5,674 nucleotides of DNA from Candidatus Heimdallarchaeota archaeon (GCA_030603505.1 JAUVXQ010000088.1:1-5674), one strand, 5' to 3'; numbered from the stretch's first letter, positions 1 to 5,289 are shown. Numbers and translations are program-made. The notes: generated from the sequence alone by a model not told the origin.

Positions 1-1656
1 GCTGTACCAAACAACTGGTTGTTTGAGATCAGTATAATCAGAAGCATTAAAGAGCACAGTGACATCTGTAATGTTTGATATAATTGAAGGATAAATGAGA
101 AGATTGTCAATAGTTGGTGCCATTCCATCTGCGTAGTAATAGTATTCTGTGGTATTGCCAGTGTTACCCAAATAATCAGTTGTTTCAAAGAAATAGGAAA
201 CATTAGCTGTATCAACTGTTGCTGGGATTGTTGCATTAAATTCAATTGGAGAAACATCAATTGCAGTATCAGTTGTGTTCAACATTTCGATTTTCACAAA
301 ATCGCTTCCAGAGGGCATAGAATAATATAGATTTACAGATTCAATTCCTTGAGGATCAGAGAATTCTGCAATGACAATCACATCTGAAGTAATTAATGCT
401 GCATCAGCATAGTCAACTAGGTCAACTCCACCATCTATAGTTATAGATGTAACTTGAGGATTCAGACTGTCAATTAGCATTGTCTCTATTCCAGAACTTC
501 CTTCCCGACCTTCTTGACTACCGACAATGTCAGAAGCATTAACAACAATGTACAAAGTAGTTTCAATATTCTCAAGATTACTTGTTGGAATTGTTCCAGT
601 GTAAAAAGCAGTGACATCAAAATCTAAAACATGATCCATCAATATAAAACTCCATTCAGTTGCCCCGTCTAGCATATAATAAGCTACTACACTACTGTCA
701 TTAATAGTATCTAGTCCATCAGGATCCGTTACGGAAACGTTAAGGATGTAATCCTGGTCTCCTTTGAGTGCAGTAGGTAAATTATTAAGAGTTACTTCTG
801 GTTCCGCGTCCATAAGGAAGGAATATGTATCAGTTGTTGTTGAATGATTCAAATTATCGAAAGCTATCATATAATAGTTTACCCAGCAAGGAAGATTAGC
901 TGCAAGAATAGTAGCGCCATAAACATTCTGAGAGATTAGGAGAGTGCCAAATCTAGGAGCGGGAGGGGAAACAGTTTCTCTGTAGGAAACAGCATAAATT
1001 CTATATCCTGCAACAAGTTCATTGCTCTGATAATCTGCAGGATAAGGATCTACTTCAGACACACCTCCAAATATGCCGTCTAGATAGCGGAGTTCCCATT
1101 CACCAGTCGTATAGTTCTTAGCTTCAATTCTTACATAAACGAGATCACTAACCCCAGCTGCTTCAACAGAACAATCTATATCATTAAGCAATTCTCCTTC
1201 AGCTGCTTCGTAGACAAAGTCTCCAAATCGCCAGTCTGTTTTATCACCTGTTTCAGTACCTGTATCTGTAATAAATCCAGTCCTTTGAAATTCATCAGCA
1301 TCTATGATTAAACTACTAGTTTCAATCATAGAAATATTTTCGAAAACTCCAGGATTTAGAGTTTCATACTCCCAGTAAAGAGTAGCATTTTGTATCCCAT
1401 CCATGTCGCTAATAGGTGCTATAACTTCTGCATCATCAGTACTTTGAGGATATTCAGGAGAAATGGAAGGTAATCCGATTAAAGGTCCTTCGTCATTACT
1501 CAGTAAAGTGTAGTCATAGAGTAAAGAATTAGAAGTAGCCAACTGCCCGTTTACTTCTAAAGCCATGATGTTAGCATTTGATAGCATTAGAGACAGTAAA
1601 AAGACAGACAAGGATATAAGAGTATATTTTTTTAAACGATTATTTTTCTTAAACAT
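1..1656 (-). CDS. Large secreted surface protein with tandem Ig-like domains (3' end truncated by window)
   Basis: The minus strand is open for 552 codons from ATG at 1656 to the window edge, so the C-terminus and any membrane anchor are unseen. Residues 1-32 form a signal peptide: basic n-region (K3, K4, R7, K9, K10), hydrophobic core about 12-26, and likely cleavage after A28 or A32. The mature part is acidic, beta-rich and low in cysteine (C162, C257). From about residue 283 it is built of domains of nearly equal length starting at 283, 396 and 510, each opening with D-x-x-x-P-x-V/I and carrying an S/T-D-x-x-G/D motif near 310, 433 and 539. A related motif at 83-87 suggests one more, divergent domain. 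I count 13 N-X-S/T sequons, consistent with N-glycosylation in an archaeal envelope. GGTGA 5 nt upstream supports the start. It is probably an S-layer-like or adhesive cell-surface protein; the exact family is unknown, and PKD-, cadherin- or FnIII-like folds are alternatives. Confidence 0.85.
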   Translation of the reverse strand, partial: MFKKNNRLKKYTLISLSVFLLSLMLSNANIMALEVNGQLATSNSLLYDYTLLSNDEGPLIGLPSISPEYPQSTDDAEVIAPISDMDGIQNATLYWEYETLNPGVFENISMIETSSLIIDADEFQRTGFITDTGTETGDKTDWRFGDFVYEAAEGELLNDIDCSVEAAGVSDLVYVRIEAKNYTTGEWELRYLDGIFGGVSEVDPYPADYQSNELVAGYRIYAVSYRETVSPPAPRFGTLLISQNVYGATILAANLPCWVNYYMIAFDNLNHSTTTDTYSFLMDAEPEVTLNNLPTALKGDQDYILNVSVTDPDGLDTINDSSVVAYYMLDGATEWSFILMDHVLDFDVTAFYTGTIPTSNLENIETTLYIVVNASDIVGSQEGREGSSGIETMLIDSLNPQVTSITIDGGVDLVDYADAALITSDVIVIAEFSDPQGIESVNLYYSMPSGSDFVKIEMLNTTDTAIDVSPIEFNATIPATVDTANVSYFFETTDYLGNTGNTTEYYYYADGMAPTIDNLLIYPSIISNITDVTVLFNASDYTDLKQPVVWYS

Positions 1657-1661
1657 TTATT

Positions 1662-1666
1662 TCACC
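1662..1666 (-). promoter_or_regulatory. Ribosome binding site of the surface protein gene
   Basis: On the minus strand GGTGA lies 5 nt before the ATG at 1656. It matches the 3' end of archaeal 16S rRNA (complement GGAGGTGATC) and fixes the start of the secreted protein, consistent with the signal peptide that begins there. Confidence 0.7.
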
Positions 1667-1670
1667 TTTT

Positions 1671-1689
1671 TTGAATTATAGTAATTCAA
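1671..1689. repeat. Inverted repeat between TATA-like box and RBS of the surface protein gene
   Basis: TTGAATTA and TAATTCAA are perfect 8-bp arms around a 3-nt centre (TAG). The repeat falls where transcription of the surface protein gene should begin if the TATA-like box at 1711-1720 is used, so it could be an operator or a leader hairpin. Arms of this length are not rare in AT-rich DNA, so the position matters more than the symmetry. Confidence 0.4.
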
Positions 1690-1710
1690 TTATTAGAGTA
1701 CAATATTGCA

Positions 1711-1720
1711 TTAATAAAAG
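1711..1720 (-). promoter_or_regulatory. Candidate TATA box of the surface protein gene
   Basis: The minus strand reads CTTTTATTAA, preceded by a purine-rich stretch (GGAACAAG) that could serve as a BRE. A start point about 25 nt downstream would give a leader of roughly 30 nt that includes the GGTGA site. This is assigned by eye from the archaeal consensus only. Confidence 0.4.
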
Positions 1721-1743
1721 CTTGTTCCTCCAAATTTCCAAAG

Positions 1744-1764
1744 TTCAATCATTAGAAAATTGAA
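1744..1764. repeat. Second TTCAAT/ATTGAA dyad in the divergent promoter region
   Basis: TTCAAT (1744-1749) and ATTGAA (1759-1764) are 6-bp inverted arms separated by 9 nt. The left part, TTCAATCATTAGA, repeats the sequence at 1685-1697 with 12 of 13 identical bases, which links this dyad to the inverted repeat near 1680. It may be a regulator site shared by the two divergent genes. The evidence is weak because the sequence is AT-rich. Confidence 0.3.
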
Positions 1765-1766
1765 GT

Positions 1767-1790
1767 GATAATATCAGTTATACTTTTAAC
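1767..1790 (+). promoter_or_regulatory. Candidate promoter of the HEAT-repeat gene
   Basis: Two TATA-like stretches are present: GATAATATC at 1767-1775, and TACTTTTAAC at 1781-1790. The first would give a start near 1795 and a short leader. The second would give an almost leaderless transcript for the ATG at 1810, or a short leader for the ATG at 1822. The sequence does not decide between them. Confidence 0.3.
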
Positions 1791-1795
1791 TATAC

Positions 1796-1816
1796 GGAGA
1801 GATAATTAAATGGTGA
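1796..1816 (+). promoter_or_regulatory. Two ribosome binding sites serving alternative starts of the HEAT gene
   Basis: GGAGA at 1796-1800 sits 9 nt before the ATG at 1810. GGTGA at 1812-1816 sits 5 nt before an in-frame ATG at 1822. The second site has exactly the geometry of the divergent surface protein gene (GGTGA, 5 nt, ATG). Both starts are therefore credible, and the protein would differ by only four residues. Confidence 0.5.
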
Positions 1817-2712
1817 ATTTGATGTCTGAAGAAGACTTGCAAAAAGCTATAAAATTCCTTACTAGTGACACACCAGTCCTTCGCCAGTGGTCTCTCCAAC
1901 AAATATCGAAAAATAAGAATCGACATAAAGCATTGAATGAAGTTACTAACGCTCTCCAAGATGAAGATAAGGATGTACGTAGCTTTTCTGCTGAAATTTT
2001 GGGCGATATTGGTGATGTAATAGCTACTTCTTCACTAGTTAAGATATTAGAAGATGAGAGCTGGGAAGTTAGAGAATCTATATTAATAGCTCTCAGTAAA
2101 TTACAAGATTCCAAAATCATTACCTATCTTATTACAGCTCTAAAGGATGAGCACACAAAAGTAAGATTTACAGCAGTTAAACAGCTATCAAAAATTAATA
2201 ATCCAATAATCATTTCTCCTCTTTTTGACATCCTTCTTGATGAATCAGATTCTGTAAGAGAAGAAGCTAAAAAAACTCTGTTAGGTTTTAGTGAAACTAT
2301 ACCTGTTTCTTCAATTACACAATACTTACGTCATAGTAGCAAAATCATCAGAGAATTTTCCATTGATTTCCTTTCTGGACACATAGATGGGGACATAATA
2401 GCTATTCTAAACGATTTCATGAAAGATTATGTCTGGGAAATAAGACTTGCAGCTCTAAAGGAATTATCTAAAATAGCTATGGATTTGAAAGAGAAAGATT
2501 CAAGACTCGTTGATATTGGACTTAAAGCTTTATCAGATAAGCATTATAGTGTCAGATTTGAATCAGTTAAGTTTCTAGAAATCCTTAAAGACTCAAAAGC
2601 AATTGAACCTTTAATTGAAATAGCAAGAAAAGATGAGGATCATAATGTACAGTTAAAAGCTACTGAAACAATAACAGCAATCAGAAGAGCATTAAGATTA
2701 AATGAAACCTAA
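1810..2712 (+). CDS. HEAT-repeat (PBS-lyase HEAT-like) solenoid protein
   Basis: The 300 residues are almost wholly HEAT-like helical repeats, about nine in number. The inner-helix V/I/L-R marker occurs at R25, R57, R88, R119, R150, R181, R212 and R249, with Q281 in the last repeat. Five consecutive spacings are exactly 31 residues. A short charged insertion (about 225-232) stretches the repeat before R249. Most repeats follow the pattern L-x-x-x-L-x-D-E-x-x-x-V-R-x-x-A-x-x-x-L. There is no signal peptide, membrane span or catalytic motif, so it should be a cytosolic scaffold or adaptor; the phycobilin lyase reaction of the family's namesake is not implied. It stands alone between a divergent surface protein gene and the GPP34 gene. 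An alternative start at 1822 has the better-spaced GGTGA site. Family assignment is strong; the partner is unknown. Confidence 0.92.
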   Translation: MVNLMSEEDLQKAIKFLTSDTPVLRQWSLQQISKNKNRHKALNEVTNALQDEDKDVRSFSAEILGDIGDVIATSSLVKILEDESWEVRESILIALSKLQDSKIITYLITALKDEHTKVRFTAVKQLSKINNPIIISPLFDILLDESDSVREEAKKTLLGFSETIPVSSITQYLRHSSKIIREFSIDFLSGHIDGDIIAILNDFMKDYVWEIRLAALKELSKIAMDLKEKDSRLVDIGLKALSDKHYSVRFESVKFLEILKDSKAIEPLIEIARKDEDHNVQLKATETITAIRRALRLNET

Positions 2713-2809
2713 TTAATTTGCTACAAAACCAATAAGAAAACAAGAAATTTCAGAGTTTACAATAGATAAAGCATTAGAAATTCTAAGGGAAGAATATCGG
2801 GAAAAATGA
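2702..2809 (+). pseudogene. Possible remnant of a small gene (30-codon coding-like frame)
   Basis: A frame with no usable start runs from 2717 to a TGA at 2807-2809 and reads like real protein: KPIRKQEISEF, then TIDKALEILREEYREK, an amphipathic charged helix. In the same frame an ATG at 2702 overlaps the HEAT gene's stop, but a TAA at 2714-2716 cuts it after four codons (M-K-P-N-stop). It could be a small gene broken by a nonsense change, the tail of a lost gene, or chance. No family is recognised and no RBS is evident. It lies in the 232-bp gap before the GPP34 gene. Confidence 0.22.
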
Positions 2810-2892
2810 GGAAAACTTCGTCAACTCTACTTTTTATTCCAAAAGAAGATTTAATGCTTTAAGCGAATAATTGTTCTATTAATCGATAACAT

Positions 2893-2909
2893 GACAAAAT
2901 CTTTTAAAT
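2893..2909 (+). promoter_or_regulatory. Promoter (BRE plus TATA box) of the GPP34 gene
   Basis: The purine-rich GACAAAAT (2893-2900) directly precedes CTTTTAAAT (2901-2909), a good match to an archaeal BRE/TATA pair. A start near 2930 would leave a leader of about 15 nt before the ATG at 2945, containing only a weak GTGA at 2934-2937. The gene therefore seems to be transcribed on its own rather than with the HEAT gene. Confidence 0.5.
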
Positions 2910-2944
2910 CATAGTTTACAATACGTATAATTAGTGAAAAAAGT

Positions 2945-3595
2945 ATGCTACTAGCTGAAGAAGTGGTAATACTAGCACTTGACGTCAATAAAGGAAAGAT
3001 ACCGTTTTCTAAAACTACATTAGTTGACTATGGTATCTCTGGAGCTATTTTAACAGAACTTGTTATAATGAATAGAATAGATATAGAAGCAGGAATAGTC
3101 AAAATAGTCGATTCATCTCCTCTAAAAATACCCATTTTAGATAATGTTTTGAAACTAATGAATGAAACTAAAACTGAAAAATCACTCCAATATTGGCTGA
3201 AAAGTTTAATCAGAAGCAGAAAAAGCCTTGAAAAGGAGATTTTCAGAAATTTAGAAAAAAGTAAATTTTTGAGAATAAAAAAGAAAAAAGTTTTGGGAAT
3301 ATTTCCTGTAATTCGGTATGAAATCATTGATAGAGGGAAAAAAAACGAAGTCCTAAGCACATTAAAGGAAATTGTTTTAGAAGGAAAAGAAACAGATGAA
3401 TGTTCAACTTTCCTTTTAGGTGTAACACGTAATTGTGCACAAATAAAGGATTATTTCCCAGAGGATAGAAAGGATGACATTGTAAAAAGAATAGACGAAT
3501 TAGCAAAGAATCAGATAGTGTGTAAAGCAATTCAAGAACTAATCAAAGCACAACAACAAGCTTTCATCCTCACAAATGTAACGATGCCATATTAG
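2945..3595 (+). CDS. GPP34 (GOLPH3/Vps74-like) family protein
   Basis: The 216 residues match the GPP34 fold along their length. The N-terminal L-L-A-E-E-V-V-I-L-A-L-D (2-13) corresponds to the family's LxLxEElxLLaL start. DYGISGAILTEL (28-39) matches its G-L-x-G-x-x-L-x-E-L helix, followed by the N-R-I-D-I-E-x-G-I-V-K-I-V-D strand pair (43-56). PILDNVL and LQYWLKSL follow, then VLGIFPVIRY (116-125), the beta-hairpin as seen in bacterial members. Eukaryotic GOLPH3/Vps74 bind PtdIns4P on Golgi membranes and retain glycosyltransferases; bacterial and archaeal roles are poorly known. By-eye alignment shows no tryptophan at the human W81 position and a serine (about S32) at R90, so the eukaryotic lipid pocket is not conserved. 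Basic patches (R90-K93, R110-K115) could still meet membranes. It lacks a signal peptide and is probably cytosolic or peripheral. It converges with the zinc-finger gene 48 bp away. Confidence 0.88.
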   Translation: MLLAEEVVILALDVNKGKIPFSKTTLVDYGISGAILTELVIMNRIDIEAGIVKIVDSSPLKIPILDNVLKLMNETKTEKSLQYWLKSLIRSRKSLEKEIFRNLEKSKFLRIKKKKVLGIFPVIRYEIIDRGKKNEVLSTLKEIVLEGKETDECSTFLLGVTRNCAQIKDYFPEDRKDDIVKRIDELAKNQIVCKAIQELIKAQQQAFILTNVTMPY

Positions 3596-3620
3596 TTAGG
3601 CTTGAAATCAGGTAAATTGG

Positions 3621-3634
3621 ATATCTTATTTTCT
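3621..3634 (+). terminator. T-rich tract after the GPP34 gene
   Basis: ATATCTTATTTTCT lies 25-40 nt past the GPP34 stop, in the short convergent gap. Archaeal RNA polymerase often stops at T-rich tracts without a strong hairpin, and no convincing stem precedes this one. The call is tentative. Confidence 0.25.
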
Positions 3635-3643
3635 AAGGTAGAT

Positions 3644-3889
3644 TTATTCATATGAAGGATTGAATATTCTCTTAATAGATGCTAAAAACCTAGAAAATAG
3701 ACCTTGATCAGGGTTAACAGATGACTTAACGGCCTGTTCCTCATTTTTGTGTCTTAACTTGTGTTCACCAATACAATGTATATGTATAATCATCTTGCAC
3801 TTATTACATACAACCATATTAGCACCACAAGTCTTTTTTGATTCTTCAATTGGCCTTCCACACTGACCACATCTACCAAAGAAACTCAT
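3644..3889 (-). CDS. Small RING/treble-clef-like zinc-finger protein with amphipathic C-terminal helix
   Basis: The 81-residue product has a cluster of metal-ligand candidates in its first half: C7-x2-C10, C21, C28-x2-C31, H36, H38, C39, H43 and H47. Two CxxC knuckles followed by an HxHC stretch resemble cross-brace (RING, PHD, B-box) or treble-clef zinc modules, enough for one or two zinc ions. After a polar linker (48-62), residues 63-76 (GLFSRFLASIKRIF) would form an amphipathic helix with an aromatic/aliphatic face and basic residues, able to bind a membrane or a partner. The cysteine-histidine pattern makes this a real gene despite its size. It converges on the GPP34 gene and diverges from the 320-residue gene. 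The start is the first Met and only two residues precede the conserved-looking core; no clear RBS is seen. The exact zinc-finger class and any ubiquitin-related role are unproven. Confidence 0.78.
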   Translation of the reverse strand: MSFFGRCGQCGRPIEESKKTCGANMVVCNKCKMIIHIHCIGEHKLRHKNEEQAVKSSVNPDQGLFSRFLASIKRIFNPSYE

Positions 3890-3930
3890 AACAATTTAGA
3901 ATTTCAAACACTTATTAACGCTTTGAAGTT

Positions 3931-3938
3931 GTTTATAG
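3931..3938 (-). promoter_or_regulatory. Candidate TATA box of the zinc-finger gene
   Basis: The minus strand reads CACTATAAAC, preceded by GAGGAGGG. A start about 25 nt downstream gives a leader of roughly 20 nt to the ATG at 3889. The upstream GGAGG looks like a Shine-Dalgarno sequence but has no start codon at the right distance, so it is more likely BRE-like purine sequence or chance. Confidence 0.35.
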
Positions 3939-4010
3939 TGCCCTCCTCAATTAAAATTGCGCTACTATCAATCTCATACTCCCCAAAATAATAATTTAAT
4001 CTAAATAAAA

Positions 4011-4053
4011 CAATTTTAGAAATGTAGAATACATTTTTTCTTTTATAAAATTG
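4011..4053. repeat. Nested inverted repeats forming a long hairpin
   Basis: Outer arms CAATTTTA (4011-4018) and TAAAATTG (4046-4053) are perfectly complementary over 8 bp. Inside them, AAATGTA (4020-4026) and TACATTT (4030-4036) pair perfectly over 7 bp around GAA. The inner stem runs into a T6 run (4034-4039) on the plus strand, like an intrinsic terminator, although no plus-strand gene ends nearby. It could be the end of a small RNA, part of a leader, or an operator. Confidence 0.45.
4041..4050. promoter_or_regulatory. Palindromic TATA-like box between divergent genes
   Basis: TTTTATAAAA is a perfect 10-bp palindrome and a strong TATA-like sequence readable in both directions. On the plus strand it would start a leader of roughly 220 nt before the ATG at 4295; on the minus strand, one of about 130 nt before the ATG at 3889. 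It overlaps the right arm of the nested hairpin. No clear BRE is seen on the plus strand. Confidence 0.3.
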
Positions 4054-4188
4054 GTACTTCAATTTCTCAAAACCATTTTTGTCGGAAACTGGAGAATTAT
4101 TTAGTTTTAGACCCCAGTTCTATTTTCTATCTTTTACTTTTTATATTTTTTCTTAATATCCATAGCTCCATTAATAATGATTTTTTGT

Positions 4189-4230
4189 CTCCGTGTCAAC
4201 TAAGGAAAGAGAGAAAGAAAAAGTTGGGAG
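4189..4230 (+). repeat. Bulged hairpin with a purine-only loop in the leader of the 320-residue gene
   Basis: CTCC (4189-4192) and CAACT (4197-4201) pair with AGTTG (4222-4226) and GGAG (4227-4230), leaving GTGT as a 4-nt bulge. The loop is entirely purine and belongs to a 22-nt purine run at 4202-4223. The loop contains AAGGA, similar to a ribosome binding site, but no start codon follows at a suitable distance. Confidence 0.3.
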
Positions 4231-4267
4231 TAGTATAGAAAAAAAGTAACAGTAAGTGATGATTGTC

Positions 4268-4293
4268 TATTTCTTCCTTTAAAGAAAGAAATA
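4268..4293. promoter_or_regulatory. 26-bp near-perfect palindrome just before the start of the 320-residue gene
   Basis: The two halves meet at 4280/4281 (core CTTTAAAG) with no spacer. Twelve of 13 base pairs match, the exception being C4276 against A4285. The left half is pyrimidine-rich and the right half purine-rich. It ends 1 nt before the ATG at 4295 and covers the place where an RBS would be, so a protein bound here, or a hairpin in the transcript, would affect expression. It is probably a dimeric regulator's operator, possibly for autoregulation by the winged-helix-like product downstream. Confidence 0.5.
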
Positions 4294-4294
4294 T

Positions 4295-5257
4295 ATGCTG
4301 TTAAAAACAATTTTTCCTAGATTTAATTTAAGAGGTTCCATATTGAACATTGACGATAGAAGGCATGAAGTTAAGTACATGTGTAATAAATGCGGAAAAT
4401 TAAGAGTTATGTTTTCTCTTTGTGATCTGAAAACAGAAGACCTAGCTTCAAAAGGTTATATAGAAATCACAGATATTCATAACTGCGTCGAATCTAAACT
4501 CACACCCATAACACTATATGTTGACGCGTCTTATTCTGTAAGATCTCAGTTTCCTATTGAAATCGAAAAAACTAAAACAACGGAACCTTTACCAGGATTA
4601 GACATTCCCTTACCAATAAAAGTCAAGATGGGTACTCGAGAAATCGAGAAAATAAAAGGTTTTAGAGGAAAAAATATCCGAAGTATAAAAATAAATGATA
4701 AACTTCGACAAACCAACTTCATTTTAGATATATCTAACAAAGGAAATGAACTATCTTCGACTTCTAAAATGAGTCTTGTTACAGTATCAATGAGAATTAA
4801 CAAAAAAATCTCTGAAGAAAACGCAAAGAAATGGCTTGAAATAATAGCTTCAACTATAGAAACGAGGGTTATGTTAGATGAAACGATGCTGTCTCACCTT
4901 CTTGTTTATTTAGAAGGTAAAATAATGGAAAAACCGGAAGAATATGAGAAAATCGAAGTAGAGTTGTTACTCTCAAATTCACATTTAATTTCAAATGAAA
5001 GTTCACTGACAAATTTTGAAGAAAGCAATTCTAAAACATTTCCTGATTGGACAAAAATAGAGCATTCTTATGCTGCCAAAATAATTCAAAACTGTTGTGC
5101 ATCAAAACACAAAACCCTTTGGGAAGTCTACGAAACGGTGAAAGATAAACAAATTTTAACAGAATTCCTTAGCTTAGTTAGAGAATTAAGAAAACAAGAA
5201 GTTATTAAAGTTGAAAAAATGGAATTCTTCACGCTTTCAGATCCTCAAACAAAATAG
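4295..5257 (+). CDS. Unrecognised 320-residue protein with N-terminal zinc knuckle and winged-helix-like C-terminus
   Basis: I do not recognise a family. The N-terminal 90 residues look beta-rich and contain C30-x2-C33, C43 and H62-x-C64, a plausible zinc-binding set. Residues 100-175 look like mixed beta strands with basic segments (110-138). Two predicted helices follow at about 173-190 and 194-212, then an acidic, serine-rich linker (228-250). Residues 255-320 (SYAAKIIQNC; TLWEVYETV; ILTEFLSLVRELRKQEV; then strands IKVEK and EFFTLS) have the three-helix-plus-wing layout of a winged helix, which may bind DNA or another protein. There is no signal peptide or membrane span. The ATG at 4295 is the first Met after an in-frame stop at 4280-4282, but no RBS precedes it; the palindrome at 4268-4293 occupies that place. 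A regulator or adaptor is possible; function is not assigned. Confidence 0.85.
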   Translation: MLLKTIFPRFNLRGSILNIDDRRHEVKYMCNKCGKLRVMFSLCDLKTEDLASKGYIEITDIHNCVESKLTPITLYVDASYSVRSQFPIEIEKTKTTEPLPGLDIPLPIKVKMGTREIEKIKGFRGKNIRSIKINDKLRQTNFILDISNKGNELSSTSKMSLVTVSMRINKKISEENAKKWLEIIASTIETRVMLDETMLSHLLVYLEGKIMEKPEEYEKIEVELLLSNSHLISNESSLTNFEESNSKTFPDWTKIEHSYAAKIIQNCCASKHKTLWEVYETVKDKQILTEFLSLVRELRKQEVIKVEKMEFFTLSDPQTK

Positions 5258-5258
5258 A

Positions 5259-5289
5259 AACAGTATCTCTTTTCTGTTCTTATTTGTTC
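5259..5289 (+). terminator. Weak hairpin and pyrimidine-rich tract after the 320-residue gene
   Basis: AACAG (5259-5263) and CTGTT (5274-5278) can pair directly after the stop codon, and the tract from 5264 to 5290 is almost all pyrimidine with T-rich stretches. This fits archaeal-type termination, but the stem is only 5 bp. Confidence 0.3.

Larger units (their letters stand above)
3890..4294. other. 405-bp gene-free divergent region rich in inverted repeats
   Basis: No open frame here is longer than about a dozen codons on the frames I checked. The region separates two divergent genes and holds a TATA-like box for the minus-strand gene (3931-3938), a nested hairpin (4011-4053) with a palindromic TATA-like core on its right flank, and AACTGG/CCAGTT arms (4087-4092 and 4114-4119). 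These are followed by a pyrimidine-rich tract to about 4155, a hairpin with a purine-only loop (4189-4230), and a 26-bp palindrome touching the next start. It could be two promoters with a long structured leader, or hide a noncoding RNA. Confidence 0.5.

Noticed and set aside
1806..2120. 104-codon minus-strand open frame inside the HEAT gene
   Set aside because: It is a shadow of the HEAT frame, serine/leucine-rich as expected of an antisense frame, with no protein-like pattern.
2806..2862. 18-codon plus-strand frame starting with ATG that overlaps the TGA of the coding-like scrap
   Set aside because: It is too short, without RBS or recognisable sequence.
3028..3530. Two overlapping minus-strand open frames inside the GPP34 gene
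   Set aside because: They are phenylalanine-rich antisense shadows of a lysine-rich gene; the plus-strand frame has clear family similarity.
3620..3630. GATATCTTATT, repeated at 5443-5453
   Set aside because: An 11-nt match in AT-rich sequence is expected now and then by chance, and the two contexts are unrelated.
3944..3950. Strong GGAGG-type site on the minus strand upstream of the zinc-finger gene
   Set aside because: No ATG, GTG or TTG start with a useful open frame follows at 4-12 nt, so it does not mark another gene.
3890..4294. Possible tRNA, CRISPR array or riboswitch in the long intergenic region
   Set aside because: There is no cloverleaf with T-loop sequence, no regularly spaced direct repeats and no known riboswitch core visible; only simple hairpins.
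4546..4803. 85-codon minus-strand open frame inside the 320-residue gene
   Set aside because: It is an antisense shadow with no RBS and low-complexity hydrophobic composition.
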